Shown piece after piece: positions 25,739 through 34,214 of a DNA stretch of 64,000 bases (position 1 is its first letter; each line of letters begins with the position of its first letter). The stretch lies in contig OZ243937.1 in assembly GCA_965214085.1 (NCBI GenBank), positions 3,720,001 through 3,784,000 of the forward strand, in the 5' to 3' direction. The stretch is from UBA6055 sp965214085. GTDB lineage: Bacteria > Chloroflexota > Anaerolineae > Aggregatilineales > Phototrophicaceae. Under the pieces are notes generated by a model. The model searched no databases, was not told the DNA's origin, and saw only the letters and a list, made by a program, of their open reading frames with translations. A program made the position numbers and the translations under genes.

Positions 25739-26299
25739 ATGGCAATCGACAGCATCCGCCAGATGACAGTCGAAGAATACTTCGCTTTCGATGAAGCCAG
25801 CGAATACAAAAGCGAATACATTGACGGCGAGGTATATCCGATGACGGGCGGGACAGCTAATCACGCGGAAATCATGTGGAACATTGGCTTCGCGCTGGGG
25901 CTGCGCCTGAGGGGAGGCGACTATCACATTTACAGTAGCGCCATGCGCATTGGAGTCAGCCCTTCGCGCTATCTCTATCCAGACCTGAGCATCGTCAGGG
26001 GCGACCCGGAGCTTGACAAGCGCTCCATCAACTTGTTTAACCCCGTGCTGGTCGCCGAGGTGACCTCGCCCTCTACGATAGACTACGACCGCGGCTTCAA
26101 GCGCGACTTGTACCAAAGCATCGCCTCGCTTCAGGTCTATCTCATCATCGACCAAAGCGAAGCGCAAGTTGAAGTGGACTCGCGCCGGGACGACAGTTGG
26201 CATTCTCAAGAATACGTCGGTATGGACGCCGTCATCCCCTTGCCGTCTTTGGGCTGTGACTTGCCGCTGGCGGAAATCTACGCCGGCATCGAGCTCTGA
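25739..26299 (+). CDS. Uma2-family (DUF820) protein, array copy 2
   Basis: 186 residues, with the same domain and motifs as copy 1 (YLYPDLSI, VLVAEVTSPST, DYDRGFKRDLYQS). The middle portion is nearly identical to copy 3 while residues 40-75 differ, a mosaic pattern consistent with gene conversion. It follows copy 1 after a 103-bp spacer that contains a flavin-enzyme tail remnant (GE-ERAVADSALPD type). Confidence 0.85.
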   Translation: MAIDSIRQMTVEEYFAFDEASEYKSEYIDGEVYPMTGGTANHAEIMWNIGFALGLRLRGGDYHIYSSAMRIGVSPSRYLYPDLSIVRGDPELDKRSINLFNPVLVAEVTSPSTIDYDRGFKRDLYQSIASLQVYLIIDQSEAQVEVDSRRDDSWHSQEYVGMDAVIPLPSLGCDLPLAEIYAGIEL

Positions 26300-26402
26300 C
26301 GCGGCGAGGATGAGCGCGCCGTGGCTGACAGCGCCCTCCCTGATTAGGAGATTCTAAGTACAAGAATACCGGGCAGCGACAGTTAGAAGACAAGGACTGA
26401 AC

Positions 26403-26963
26403 ATGGCAATCGACAGCATCCGCCAGATGACGGCCGAGGAATACTTCGCTTTCGATGAAGCCAGCGAATACAAAAGCGAATTCATTGACGGCGAGGTGAT
26501 TCCGATGACGGGTGGAACGCTCAATCATGGAGCAATCATTATGAATACAGGCTTCGCTCTCAAGCAGCGCTTAATCGGAAAAGATTGCCTGGTGTTTGGG
26601 GGTAATGTTCGGAATAGCATCAGCCCAACGCGTTATCTATATCCCGACATTAGCATCGTCTGTGGCGCGCCTGAAACCGACGCGCGGTCGATTAACTTGT
26701 TTAACCCCGTGCTGGTCGCCGAGGTGACCTCGCCCTCATCAATAGACTACGACCGCGGCTTCAAGCGCGACTTGTACCAAAGCATCGCCTCGCTTCAGGT
26801 CTATCTCATCATCGACCAAAGCGAAGCGCAAGTTGAAGTGGACACGCGCCGGGACGACAGTTGGCATTCTCAAGCATACGCCGGCTTGGACGCCATCGTG
26901 CCGCTGCCGACGTTGGAATGCGATTTGCCGCTGGCGGAAGTGTACGCCGGCATCAACCTTTAA
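26403..26963 (+). CDS. Uma2-family (DUF820) protein, array copy 3
   Basis: 186 residues. The first 25 codons and the VLVAEVTSP to DDSW segment match copy 2 almost exactly. Residues 30-85 are distinct (RLIGKDCLVFGGNVRNSIS), and the last 20 residues match copy 1 (YAGLDAIVPLPTLECDLPLAEVYAG in part). It is a clear recombinant of neighbouring copies. Function as for the family; not known. Confidence 0.85.
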   Translation: MAIDSIRQMTAEEYFAFDEASEYKSEFIDGEVIPMTGGTLNHGAIIMNTGFALKQRLIGKDCLVFGGNVRNSISPTRYLYPDISIVCGAPETDARSINLFNPVLVAEVTSPSSIDYDRGFKRDLYQSIASLQVYLIIDQSEAQVEVDTRRDDSWHSQAYAGLDAIVPLPTLECDLPLAEVYAGINL

Positions 26964-26966
26964 CGC

Positions 26967-27026
26967 GGCGAAGAAGAGCGCGCCGTGGCCGAATACAGCG
27001 AGAAGATCATCCCAGCTTTTCGCTAA
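26967..27026 (+). pseudogene. Duplicated 3' end of the flavin oxidoreductase gene
   Basis: Nineteen codons and a stop (GEEERAVAEYSEKIIPAF...) copy the end of the gene at 23623. The copied DNA continues through the CCCGTCCGG site and the promoter region up to the fourth Uma2 gene. It shows that the duplicated unit was flavin-enzyme tail plus promoter plus Uma2, and it preserves the state before the MITE inserted upstream of copy 1. Confidence 0.88.
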
Positions 27027-27109
27027 GCGCCGCTCACCCGTCCGGCTCAATCGCTTCTTTTGTGGCGAAAATGTTATACTTCCGCGAATAGCGAGCGCGA
27101 GGAAAGACA

Positions 27110-27670
27110 ATGGCAATCGACAGCATCCGCCAAATGACAGTCGAGGAATACTTCGCCTACGATGAGGCGATCGAATACAAGAGCGAATACATTGACGGCG
27201 AGGTATATCCGATGACGGGTGGAACGCTCAATCACTCTGCAATCATGTTGAATGCTAGCAGCGAGCTAAGGCAGCGGCTGAAAGGCAGCGACTGCCGAGT
27301 ACTCACCAGCTCCATGCGCATCCGCGTCGGCCCCACGCGCTACCTGTACCCCGATTTCAGCGTTTTCTGCGGCGCGCCTGAAACCGATGAACGCTCCATA
27401 AACCTTTTCAATCCTCTGCTAGTCGCCGAGGTGACCTCTCCATCATCATTAGACTACGACCGCGGCGCGAAGCTTCACTTCTATCAAAGCATCCCTTCTC
27501 TACGGATCTATCTGGTGATTGATCAGCAGCAGCCGCTGGTAGAATTATATGAGCGCCAAGTCGTCGCCTGGCAATCACGAGCGTACGCCGGCTTGGACGC
27601 TGTCATCCCCTTGCCGTCTTTGAGCTGTGACTTGCCGCTGGCGGAAGTATACGCAGGTATTTCGTTTTGA
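27110..27670 (+). CDS. Uma2-family (DUF820) protein, array copy 4
   Basis: 186 residues, closest to copy 1 (shared RLKGSDCRVLTSSMRIRVGP and GAKLHFYQS blocks). The first 15 residues match copies 2 and 3 (AIDSIRQMTVEEY). PD and VAEV acidic motifs are intact. A GTAGGGGC-type palindrome (27687-27712) separates it from the dihydropyrimidinase gene. Confidence 0.85.
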   Translation: MAIDSIRQMTVEEYFAYDEAIEYKSEYIDGEVYPMTGGTLNHSAIMLNASSELRQRLKGSDCRVLTSSMRIRVGPTRYLYPDFSVFCGAPETDERSINLFNPLLVAEVTSPSSLDYDRGAKLHFYQSIPSLRIYLVIDQQQPLVELYERQVVAWQSRAYAGLDAVIPLPSLSCDLPLAEVYAGISF

Positions 27671-27759
27671 CGCGATCAATGAAAAACTATAGGGGCTACC
27701 TATCAGGTCGCCCGCAGCTGTAGGAACACACCGAACAGGTCTTAGGACAGGAGCAGAAA

Positions 27760-29238
27760 ATGGGAACACTATTCAAAAACGGTACGGTCATCACCGCCAG
27801 CGACATGGTGCAAGCCGATGTACTGGTCGAGGGCGAAGTCGTTACACTGATCGGGCAGAATCTCAACGGCGACAATCACGACATCGTCGACTGCGCCGGC
27901 AAGTACCTGCTGCCCGGCGGCATCGACGTCCATACCCACCTGGACCTGCCCTTCGGCGGCACCATCAGCAACGACGACTTCGATGTTGGGCACATGGCGG
28001 CAGCTTTTGGCGGCACCACCACGCACATCGACTTCGTCGTCCAGCCCATCGGCGGCAGCCTGCATGACGGGCTGGAAACCTGGTGGGCGAAGTCGCGCGA
28101 TATCGCTCAGATCGACTATGCCTTCCACATGGCCGTCACCGACCTCAACGACGCCGTTATGAAAGAAATCCCAACCATGCTGGACGAGGGCATCACCAGC
28201 CTCAAGCTCTTCATGGCTTACAAGAATGTCTTCATGATCGATGACGCCACGCTCTTCAACACCATGCGCGTGGCGGCGGACAACGGCATGATCGTCATGG
28301 TGCACGCCGAGAACGGCGATGTCGAGGCGGCGCTGACGCCGGCTCTGCTGGCGGCCGGTCAGACTGACCCGGTTTACCACGCCTCATCGCGCCCGCCGGA
28401 GATCGAAGGCGAAGCGACCAACCGCGCGGTTGTCATGTCGGGCCTAACCGGTTGCCCGCTCTACGTGGTGCACATGACCTGCGAGAGCGCCATCGACGCC
28501 CTGCGGCGCGGACGCGCGCTCGGTTACCCGGTCATGGGCGAGACCTGCGTGCAATACTTCTTCCTGACTGTCGACGAGCACATGGCGGCGCCCGGCTTTG
28601 AAGGCGCCAAATATGTCTGCTCGCCGCCCATCCGCAGCCAGCACGACCAGGGCATCCTGTGGCAGGCCGTGCGCGATGGCACGCTGCAGATCGTCAGCAC
28701 CGACCACTGCGACTTCTGGTACGACGGCGGGCACGGACCCTGGCAGGAGTGGAACGAGCGCACAGGCGGCACAGACTGGGCCGGCTACGAAAAGCAAGAC
28801 TCCGCCTATCGCCGTCCGGGCAAAGAACTGGGCTTGGGCGATTTCTCCAAGATCCCCAACGGCATGCCGGGCCTGGAAGACCGCATGATGGTCATGTGGG
28901 ACGCGGGCGTGAACAGTGGCAAGCTCCAACCGACGCGCTTCGTCGAACTCTGCTGCACGAACCCGGCCAAGATCTTCGGCATGTACCCGCGCAAGGGCAC
29001 CATCGCCGTTGGCGCCGACGCCGATATCCTGGTCTGGGACCCGCAGAAAGAACACACCATCCGCGCCGCCACGCACCACATGCGCGTCGACTACAACTGC
29101 TACGAGGGCATGACGGTCAAAGGCGTGCCGGTACAGGTCTACCAGCGGGGCCGCAAACTGGTCGATGGCGATCAATGGCTGGGCAGCAATGGCTCGGGCC
29201 AGTTCATCCCGCGGGCGGCCGGGGCGCCGGTGCTGTAA
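27760..29238 (+). CDS. Dihydropyrimidinase / D-hydantoinase
   Basis: A 492-residue cyclic amidohydrolase with an amidohydrolase TIM-barrel. It hydrolyses dihydrouracil, dihydrothymine or 5-substituted hydantoins to N-carbamoyl amino acids. Metal ligands are visible: H58 and H60 in IDVHTHLDLPFGG, the carboxylated lysine K149 in SLKLFMAYKN, histidines in VHAENGD and YVVHMTCE, and aspartate in STDHCDF. GGAGCAG precedes the ATG. Its product is the substrate of the ureidopropionase at 22580, from which it is separated by the flavin-enzyme gene and the Uma2 array. Confidence 0.93.
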   Translation: MGTLFKNGTVITASDMVQADVLVEGEVVTLIGQNLNGDNHDIVDCAGKYLLPGGIDVHTHLDLPFGGTISNDDFDVGHMAAAFGGTTTHIDFVVQPIGGSLHDGLETWWAKSRDIAQIDYAFHMAVTDLNDAVMKEIPTMLDEGITSLKLFMAYKNVFMIDDATLFNTMRVAADNGMIVMVHAENGDVEAALTPALLAAGQTDPVYHASSRPPEIEGEATNRAVVMSGLTGCPLYVVHMTCESAIDALRRGRALGYPVMGETCVQYFFLTVDEHMAAPGFEGAKYVCSPPIRSQHDQGILWQAVRDGTLQIVSTDHCDFWYDGGHGPWQEWNERTGGTDWAGYEKQDSAYRRPGKELGLGDFSKIPNGMPGLEDRMMVMWDAGVNSGKLQPTRFVELCCTNPAKIFGMYPRKGTIAVGADADILVWDPQKEHTIRAATHHMRVDYNCYEGMTVKGVPVQVYQRGRKLVDGDQWLGSNGSGQFIPRAAGAPVL

Positions 29239-29369
29239 GTAGATTGTTGCCAGCGGTCACATCCAGCCAAGCCCGAATCACCGCCGCGCCAAGAAAGTGT
29301 TTAGGATAATCCGAGGAAAATCCATCTTACTGCCAAGTACATGAATTCAACAGGACTGACGGGTGCCAA

Positions 29370-29858
29370 ATGAAACGATTCATCGCTTACTCATTGGTTG
29401 CAATACTACTTACCGCGGCATCATCGCTTCAGGCTGAAGGCGAATGCGACACCGACAGCTTGGGTGAGGGCATACACGCGCAGTTGGGTTTGCTTGACGA
29501 GGACCCTATCGGCGCCTTCACCCGCATCATTGAATTGGCGCTGGCGGGCTTGCATAGCTGTTCCGACGACCACTATACGTTTAATAGCAGCCAAGGCGCC
29601 CAGCCCGTCTTGGGTCCCTTGTCACTGTCTGAGGGCTATTATGTCATTACGATGACTACAGAAGGTACTACCCGCGTCGAAGGCATCGCTCTTGAAGGCT
29701 GCGGCAAGGATCTGGACGGCACGATTCACAACCTGTCCGCCACGCAAGCCATTCGCGGGGCGGAGAACTTGGTCGAGGTAGAAAGCGACTGCACCTTTTA
29801 CCTGGAGCTCAGCAAAATAACTGCTCCCTGGGAACTGACGATCGAGAAAGTGCGCTAA
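29370..29858 (+). CDS. Secreted protein of unknown function
   Basis: A 162-residue protein with a signal peptide (KRFIAYSLVAILLTAASSLQA). Its mature part has four or five cysteines and a beta-rich C-terminal half (GPLSLSEGYYVITMTTEGTTRV). I do not recognise a family. The C-terminal pattern resembles small beta-sandwich domains of secreted proteins. No clear operon partner is visible; the gap to the protease gene contains a Uma2 remnant. Confidence 0.7.
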   Translation: MKRFIAYSLVAILLTAASSLQAEGECDTDSLGEGIHAQLGLLDEDPIGAFTRIIELALAGLHSCSDDHYTFNSSQGAQPVLGPLSLSEGYYVITMTTEGTTRVEGIALEGCGKDLDGTIHNLSATQAIRGAENLVEVESDCTFYLELSKITAPWELTIEKVR

Positions 29859-29967
29859 GCATTCACGCTGGCGAGGATCAGCAGTCCTGAGCATCCCAAT
29901 GAAAGACGGCTCGCGCGTCGGGAGTGATTAATTTCGTTGACTTGCAAACTCCGCCAGGGCGCCCTTT

Positions 29968-30099
29968 ACTCCCGATATCGCTGTTGAGGGGCAATCACCG
30001 AGCAACACACTAGCCGATTTGCGCCGTATAGCCGCCAATTTTCTGGAGCACGACACGCAACTGGTCTGGATCGTCATTCTCGTCCGAGATTTACAGACG
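29968..30099 (+). pseudogene. Remnant of a Uma2 gene of a different subtype
   Basis: A 44-codon stretch without start or complete domain reads TPDIAVEGQSPSNTLADLRR and IAANFLEHDTQLVWIV. This is the central PD...E-x-SPSNT...R-K...Y/L-W-V motif set of ordinary Uma2 proteins and differs from the four array copies. Stops bracket it. The rest of 29859-30180 shows nothing else except the leader of the protease gene. Confidence 0.55.
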
Positions 30100-30180
30100 A
30101 TTTTCACCCGCGTAAGCGCTTTGTTACCACCGCCTTTCATGCTACAGTGAAAATGCGCATCGAAGGGAGACAGGAAACCC

Positions 30181-32907
30181 ATGAAACGTTGCATACTTTT
30201 CGCAGTTGTCATTTTACTCTTCAGCGGATTAGCAGCTTCCGCGGACGAGCAGTCGCTTGATCTTGAGCATTACAGGCTGGACAACGGCCTGGAAGTCATT
30301 TTGGCCCGGGATGCGACCGCGCCGACCGTAGCGGTGGACATCTGGTTTCGGGTTGGCAGCGCCAACGATCCGCAAGGCAAAAGCGGCTTCGCGCATCTAT
30401 TTGAACACTTGATGTTTGAAGGCTCGCCACACGTTCCTAGTGGCACAATGGATCACTTGCTGGAGCGCGTTGGCGGCTCGTCCAACGCTTATGTCGGCAC
30501 GGACTACACGGCATACTATGACACCGTTCCTTCTCACCAACTGCCCCTGGCGCTGTGGATAGAAGCCGATCGCCTCGGCGGCTTGAACGTTACCCAGGAG
30601 AGCCTCGACAACCAGCGCGCCATCGTCATCGAAGAGCTGCAGCGCAGTTACGACAACCGTCCCTATGGCTCGGCAATCAAAGCGCTAATCACCGTTCCCT
30701 ATTCCTACGAACCCTATAAGCGCCCGGCCATCGGCAACATTGACGATGTCAACAGCGCGCAGCTGGAGGACGTCTTCGCCTTCCATCGCAGCTACTACGT
30801 GCCCAATAACGCTACGCTGGTCATCGCCGGCGACATCGACCTGGAAGTCACGCGAACGCTGGTCGAAGAACTATTTGGCCCCATCCCGCGCGGCGACGAC
30901 CCGTCGGCGCTGCCCGAATTTGTGCCGGTTGATCAAGCGGAAGCCGAGTTCATCAACATTGAAGACCCCTTCATCAATCTGCCGGCGCTGCTGGTCGCCT
31001 ATGAGATTCCGCCTTTGGCGCACGAAGACTACCCGGCGCTGGATGTGCTGTCGCGAATACTGAGCGTCGGCGACTCCAGCCGGCTGGCAAAGCGCCTGGT
31101 TGATACCGGCAAAGCGCTGCAAGCGGATGCCTGGATATTCGACAACCGCGGACCCGGCTTGTTCTCCTTTATTCTCATCGCCAATGTAGGCGTCGACCTG
31201 TCTGAGCTTGAGGCCGCCTCCTACGAAGAGCTGCAAACCATCATTGATGACGGCGTGCCGCAAGATGAGCTGGACAAAGTCATCGCCGGCATTCGCAGCC
31301 GCAGCATACTCGGCTTGGAGACGGCTCTGGGCCTGGCGGAGAGCGTGCAAAGCGCCAATTATTACTTCGGCGATCCGCAAGCCGTGTTCACAGGCATCGG
31401 TCGCTATCAGGCGGTCACCAGCGAGGATATCCAGCGCGTGGCGCTTGAGTATCTGGAAGACACTGACCGTCATGTGTTCAGCGTGGTGGAAACCGATGCC
31501 GATGCGCCGCCGCCTGTGGAACCTTACGTCGCGGAAGACGCTGGAGAAATGGCGCCCGAGTACCGTTACGTCATCGAACAGAGCGAAGCGCCGCCGCCGC
31601 TGGACTCGAAGGCATTCAGCTTCCCTACCATCACCGAGAACACGCTGGCGAATGGGCTGGAAGTGGTGGTGATAGAGCAGCCCAACATGCCGATTATTTC
31701 GCTTGATGTTTATTTCGCTGGCGGCTCAACCGCCGCGCCACAAGCATTGCCCGGCTTGGCGAGCATAACCGGCTCGCTGATTACGCGCGGGACCGAAACG
31801 CGCAACGCCCAGGACATCGCCGGCGCAATCGAGCAAGTCGGCGGCGCCGTGGGCAGCGGCGGCGGCAGCGACAGCCTCCAAGTCGGGGTATTCGGCTTGA
31901 TTGAAGATAAAGACCTGGCTTTCGATTTGCTGGCGGACATGACCTTAAACGCGGCTTTCCCTGAGGATGAGATCGAGCGCGAACGGTCGCAGCGCATCAG
32001 CGCCCTGGAAGCTAACCTAGCCGAGCCGGGCTACATCGCCGGACGCGCCTTCAGCCGCATTCTCTACGAGGGGCACGCCTATGGCAACGCTGTGACTTTC
32101 GAATCACTGGAAGCGATCAGCCGAGATGACATCGTCACCTTCTATGCGTCGCGCCGTCAGCCGGATAACGCCGTGCTCATCATCGCCGGCGCCATCACGA
32201 CCGAGGAAGGCCTCGCCTACGCCGAGCAGCATTTCGCCGATTGGCAAGGCTCGGCAGACGCGGTGACGTATCCGGACTTACCGGAGCAAAGCGGGCAGCA
32301 AATCCTGCTGGTAGACCGCCCCGGCAGCACGCAGGCCAATTTCATCCTGGGCAATATCGGCATCCAGGGCGCCAGCATGGATTACTTCCCGGCGCGTGTG
32401 ATGAATCACGTCTTGGGCGGCACCTTTAGCTCGCGACTGGTGCAGAACATCCGTGAAGAGAAAGGCTATACCTATAGCATCGGTTCCGGCTTCAGCTATC
32501 CAGCGGATACGGGCCGTTTCGTAGTCAGCGCCGCCGTCCGCAATGATGTCATCGTAGCGACGCTGGAGGAAATCTTCGCCGAAATCGAACGCATCCAGAC
32601 TGAACCGCTCACGGATGAAGAAATCAACGACGCCCGTGACGGCATCGTCGGCGAGTGGGTCTTTGGGCTGGAATCTTATCAGGACTTCGTCGAAGCAGTC
32701 GCGTCCTACAAGATCCGCGGCGTCGAACTCGACCGTCTGAACCAGTGGCTCGGCCACATCAAAGACGTAAGCACAGACGACGTGCTTGAGATCGCCAACA
32801 GCTACATCCATCCCGAAGACTTCATCATCGTGGTGGTCGGCGACGCCGGTGAAATCCAGGAGCAGTTGGAGGCGCTGGGCGAGGTGACCCTGCTAGAAGC
32901 CGAGTAG
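30181..32907 (+). CDS. Double-domain M16 zinc metalloprotease, secreted
   Basis: A 908-residue exported protein (signal peptide KRCILFAVVILLFSGLAAS) with two M16 (pitrilysin-like) halves. The N-terminal half has the inverted zinc motif HLFEH at 72-76 and a downstream RAIVIEELQ segment supplying the third ligand. The C-terminal half, from about residue 475, lacks HxxEH and is the expected inactive partner, but keeps the R-Y pair region (REEKGYTYSIGSGF). The family degrades peptides in the periplasm or extracellular space. GGGAGACAGG precedes the ATG. It is followed by a hairpin shared with the convergent Uma2 gene. Confidence 0.92.
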   Translation: MKRCILFAVVILLFSGLAASADEQSLDLEHYRLDNGLEVILARDATAPTVAVDIWFRVGSANDPQGKSGFAHLFEHLMFEGSPHVPSGTMDHLLERVGGSSNAYVGTDYTAYYDTVPSHQLPLALWIEADRLGGLNVTQESLDNQRAIVIEELQRSYDNRPYGSAIKALITVPYSYEPYKRPAIGNIDDVNSAQLEDVFAFHRSYYVPNNATLVIAGDIDLEVTRTLVEELFGPIPRGDDPSALPEFVPVDQAEAEFINIEDPFINLPALLVAYEIPPLAHEDYPALDVLSRILSVGDSSRLAKRLVDTGKALQADAWIFDNRGPGLFSFILIANVGVDLSELEAASYEELQTIIDDGVPQDELDKVIAGIRSRSILGLETALGLAESVQSANYYFGDPQAVFTGIGRYQAVTSEDIQRVALEYLEDTDRHVFSVVETDADAPPPVEPYVAEDAGEMAPEYRYVIEQSEAPPPLDSKAFSFPTITENTLANGLEVVVIEQPNMPIISLDVYFAGGSTAAPQALPGLASITGSLITRGTETRNAQDIAGAIEQVGGAVGSGGGSDSLQVGVFGLIEDKDLAFDLLADMTLNAAFPEDEIERERSQRISALEANLAEPGYIAGRAFSRILYEGHAYGNAVTFESLEAISRDDIVTFYASRRQPDNAVLIIAGAITTEEGLAYAEQHFADWQGSADAVTYPDLPEQSGQQILLVDRPGSTQANFILGNIGIQGASMDYFPARVMNHVLGGTFSSRLVQNIREEKGYTYSIGSGFSYPADTGRFVVSAAVRNDVIVATLEEIFAEIERIQTEPLTDEEINDARDGIVGEWVFGLESYQDFVEAVASYKIRGVELDRLNQWLGHIKDVSTDDVLEIANSYIHPEDFIIVVVGDAGEIQEQLEALGEVTLLEAE

Positions 32908-32917
32908 CGCGCTACAC

Positions 32918-32945
32918 AAAAAGGAGCGACTGCCCCAGTCGCTCT
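32918..32945 (-). terminator. Rho-independent terminator for the minus-strand Uma2 gene
   Basis: GAGCGACTG and CAGTCGCTC (9-bp arms, CCC loop on the plus strand) are followed on the minus transcript by a run of five U. It lies between the convergent protease and Uma2 genes and may act weakly in the other direction too. Confidence 0.8.
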
Positions 32946-32997
32946 CCTCTAGCTACATTCGGTTGCATTCGGGCGATGTCATAGGCACGCCCGTTCT

Positions 32998-33585
32998 TTA
33001 TGAGTCTGCGCCGCCAGCCTCGCCTTCAAAGGCGATGTTCTGATAGATTTCGCTCATGGGCAGTTGACAGGCCAGCGCCTTCAACGGCAGCTCATCGTCA
33101 AGACTGTCGAATACGTCTCTACGCCAACCTGACTCGCTGCGCGTATACAGCTCGGCCAGCACACGATGTTGATCTATGATCACATAGGCTTGAATCGAAG
33201 CCACTGCTTCGTAAAGATCCCGTTTCAGTTCCCGGTCATGGTCAATCGATGTTGGCGATATGACTTCCACGACGGCAATCGGATTGAGCAGAATGCGGCT
33301 AGCGGCTTCCGTTTCCGGCTCGCCACAGACGACGCTCGCATCCGGCGCTACCAAGTTTGCTGGCCCGGCTTTCACCAGCATGCCCGAGCCAAGAAGCATA
33401 CAGTCGGTTTCGCCAATTTGGCGCTCTAGCGACACTAAAACCGCTGATATGATCACACTATGGGAGAATGTCGCCCACTCCATGCGATACGGCTCGCCAT
33501 CGATGAATTCATACCACTCCTCGCTCTGTTCCGCAAAGTCCAGGAAATCCTCGACGCTCATCTGGCGGACGCGTTCAATGACCAT
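32998..33585 (-). CDS. Uma2-family (DUF820) protein, solitary copy
   Basis: A protein of 195 residues, homologous to the array copies from MVIERVRQMSVEDFLDFAEQ onward. It has LVAPDASVVCGEPETEAASR and VVEVISPTSIDHDRELKRDL carrying the acidic motifs. I place the start at ATG 33585, which aligns with the array copies and has GAGGA upstream; an ATG four codons earlier is possible. A copy of its 5' end sits at 33953-34007. Confidence 0.83.
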   Translation of the reverse strand: MVIERVRQMSVEDFLDFAEQSEEWYEFIDGEPYRMEWATFSHSVIISAVLVSLERQIGETDCMLLGSGMLVKAGPANLVAPDASVVCGEPETEAASRILLNPIAVVEVISPTSIDHDRELKRDLYEAVASIQAYVIIDQHRVLAELYTRSESGWRRDVFDSLDDELPLKALACQLPMSEIYQNIAFEGEAGGADS

Positions 33586-33758
33586 TTTCGTCCTCATTCA
33601 AATTAGGATATTAACAGTATAACATTGCCGGCAAGCGACTCAAGGACTGCGCTTAAACATAGCGCCAACCTTCGCGGACCTGTCGATTTCGCTTTCTCAC
33701 TCTGCCACAGCAGATCTAAGCTAGAGATGCGAAAACTGAAAGAAAGTCAATTCAAGCG

Positions 33759-33949
33759 TGGGCGAGCCAAGGCTCGCCCCTACAATTTGTTAGTTTGATA
33801 ATAAATTCGTCATTTATGGATATTGATGCGATTGCCCGGCGAGAAATGCGAGAGCACCGAGAAACTTAATCGAGATATGCCATATTCTTTGTGTGCTTTG
33901 TGCCTTTGTGTCTTTGTGGTGAAATTTAATTTCAACCGAATTCGATACA
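33759..33949 (-). mobile_element. MITE-like element family 1, copy D, truncated
   Basis: The minus strand carries the left half of family 1. It starts with the TGTATCGAATTCGGTTGA end at 33949, runs through the CACAAAG array, and ends at the TAGGGGCGAGCC palindrome at 33759. The right half and its inverted end are missing. It is most like copy B (shared ATCAATATCCATAAATG variant). Confidence 0.85.
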
Positions 33950-33952
33950 CTA

Positions 33953-34007
33953 CCGGAAATCCTCGACGCTCATCGGGCGGACGCACTCAACGACCATTTT
34001 CGTCCTC
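33953..34007 (-). pseudogene. Duplicated 5' fragment of the Uma2 gene
   Basis: Fifty-five bases repeat the start of the Uma2 gene (its codons for the M-V-I-E/V-E-R-V-R segment and upstream leader) with a few substitutions. They lie just outside the terminal repeat of MITE copy D. It suggests a local duplication associated with the element. Beyond it, 34008-34214 holds only short repeats. Confidence 0.7.
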
Positions 34008-34061
34008 TGTGTCTTCTGTGTTCTCTTTTTTTATGAAACCTGCCGAACCCTGTCGAATTCT

Positions 34062-34207
34062 GTAGGGGCGAGCCATCGGCTCGACCGTACGCACTCAGCT
34101 TAGGATTTCATATTTTGTGTGAGCCTGGTCCTGACTTGCGAGCGACTTTGGTAAGCATTTGCATGACATGCTTGCACTTGCTTCAGCGTCTCTGTGGTTA
34201 ATTTCAG
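34062..34207. repeat. Palindrome and CTCTGTG-type repeats in a gene-free stretch
   Basis: TGTAGGGGCGAGCCATCGGC and its complement-like partner lie at 34062-34088. A GGTAAGCATTTGCATGACAT segment with TCTCTGTGGTTA at 34149-34207 matches the one near 11638. The gene-free stretch 33586-34214 is otherwise made of MITE copy D and the Uma2 fragment. Confidence 0.6.
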
Positions 34208-34214
34208 TTCCCGT

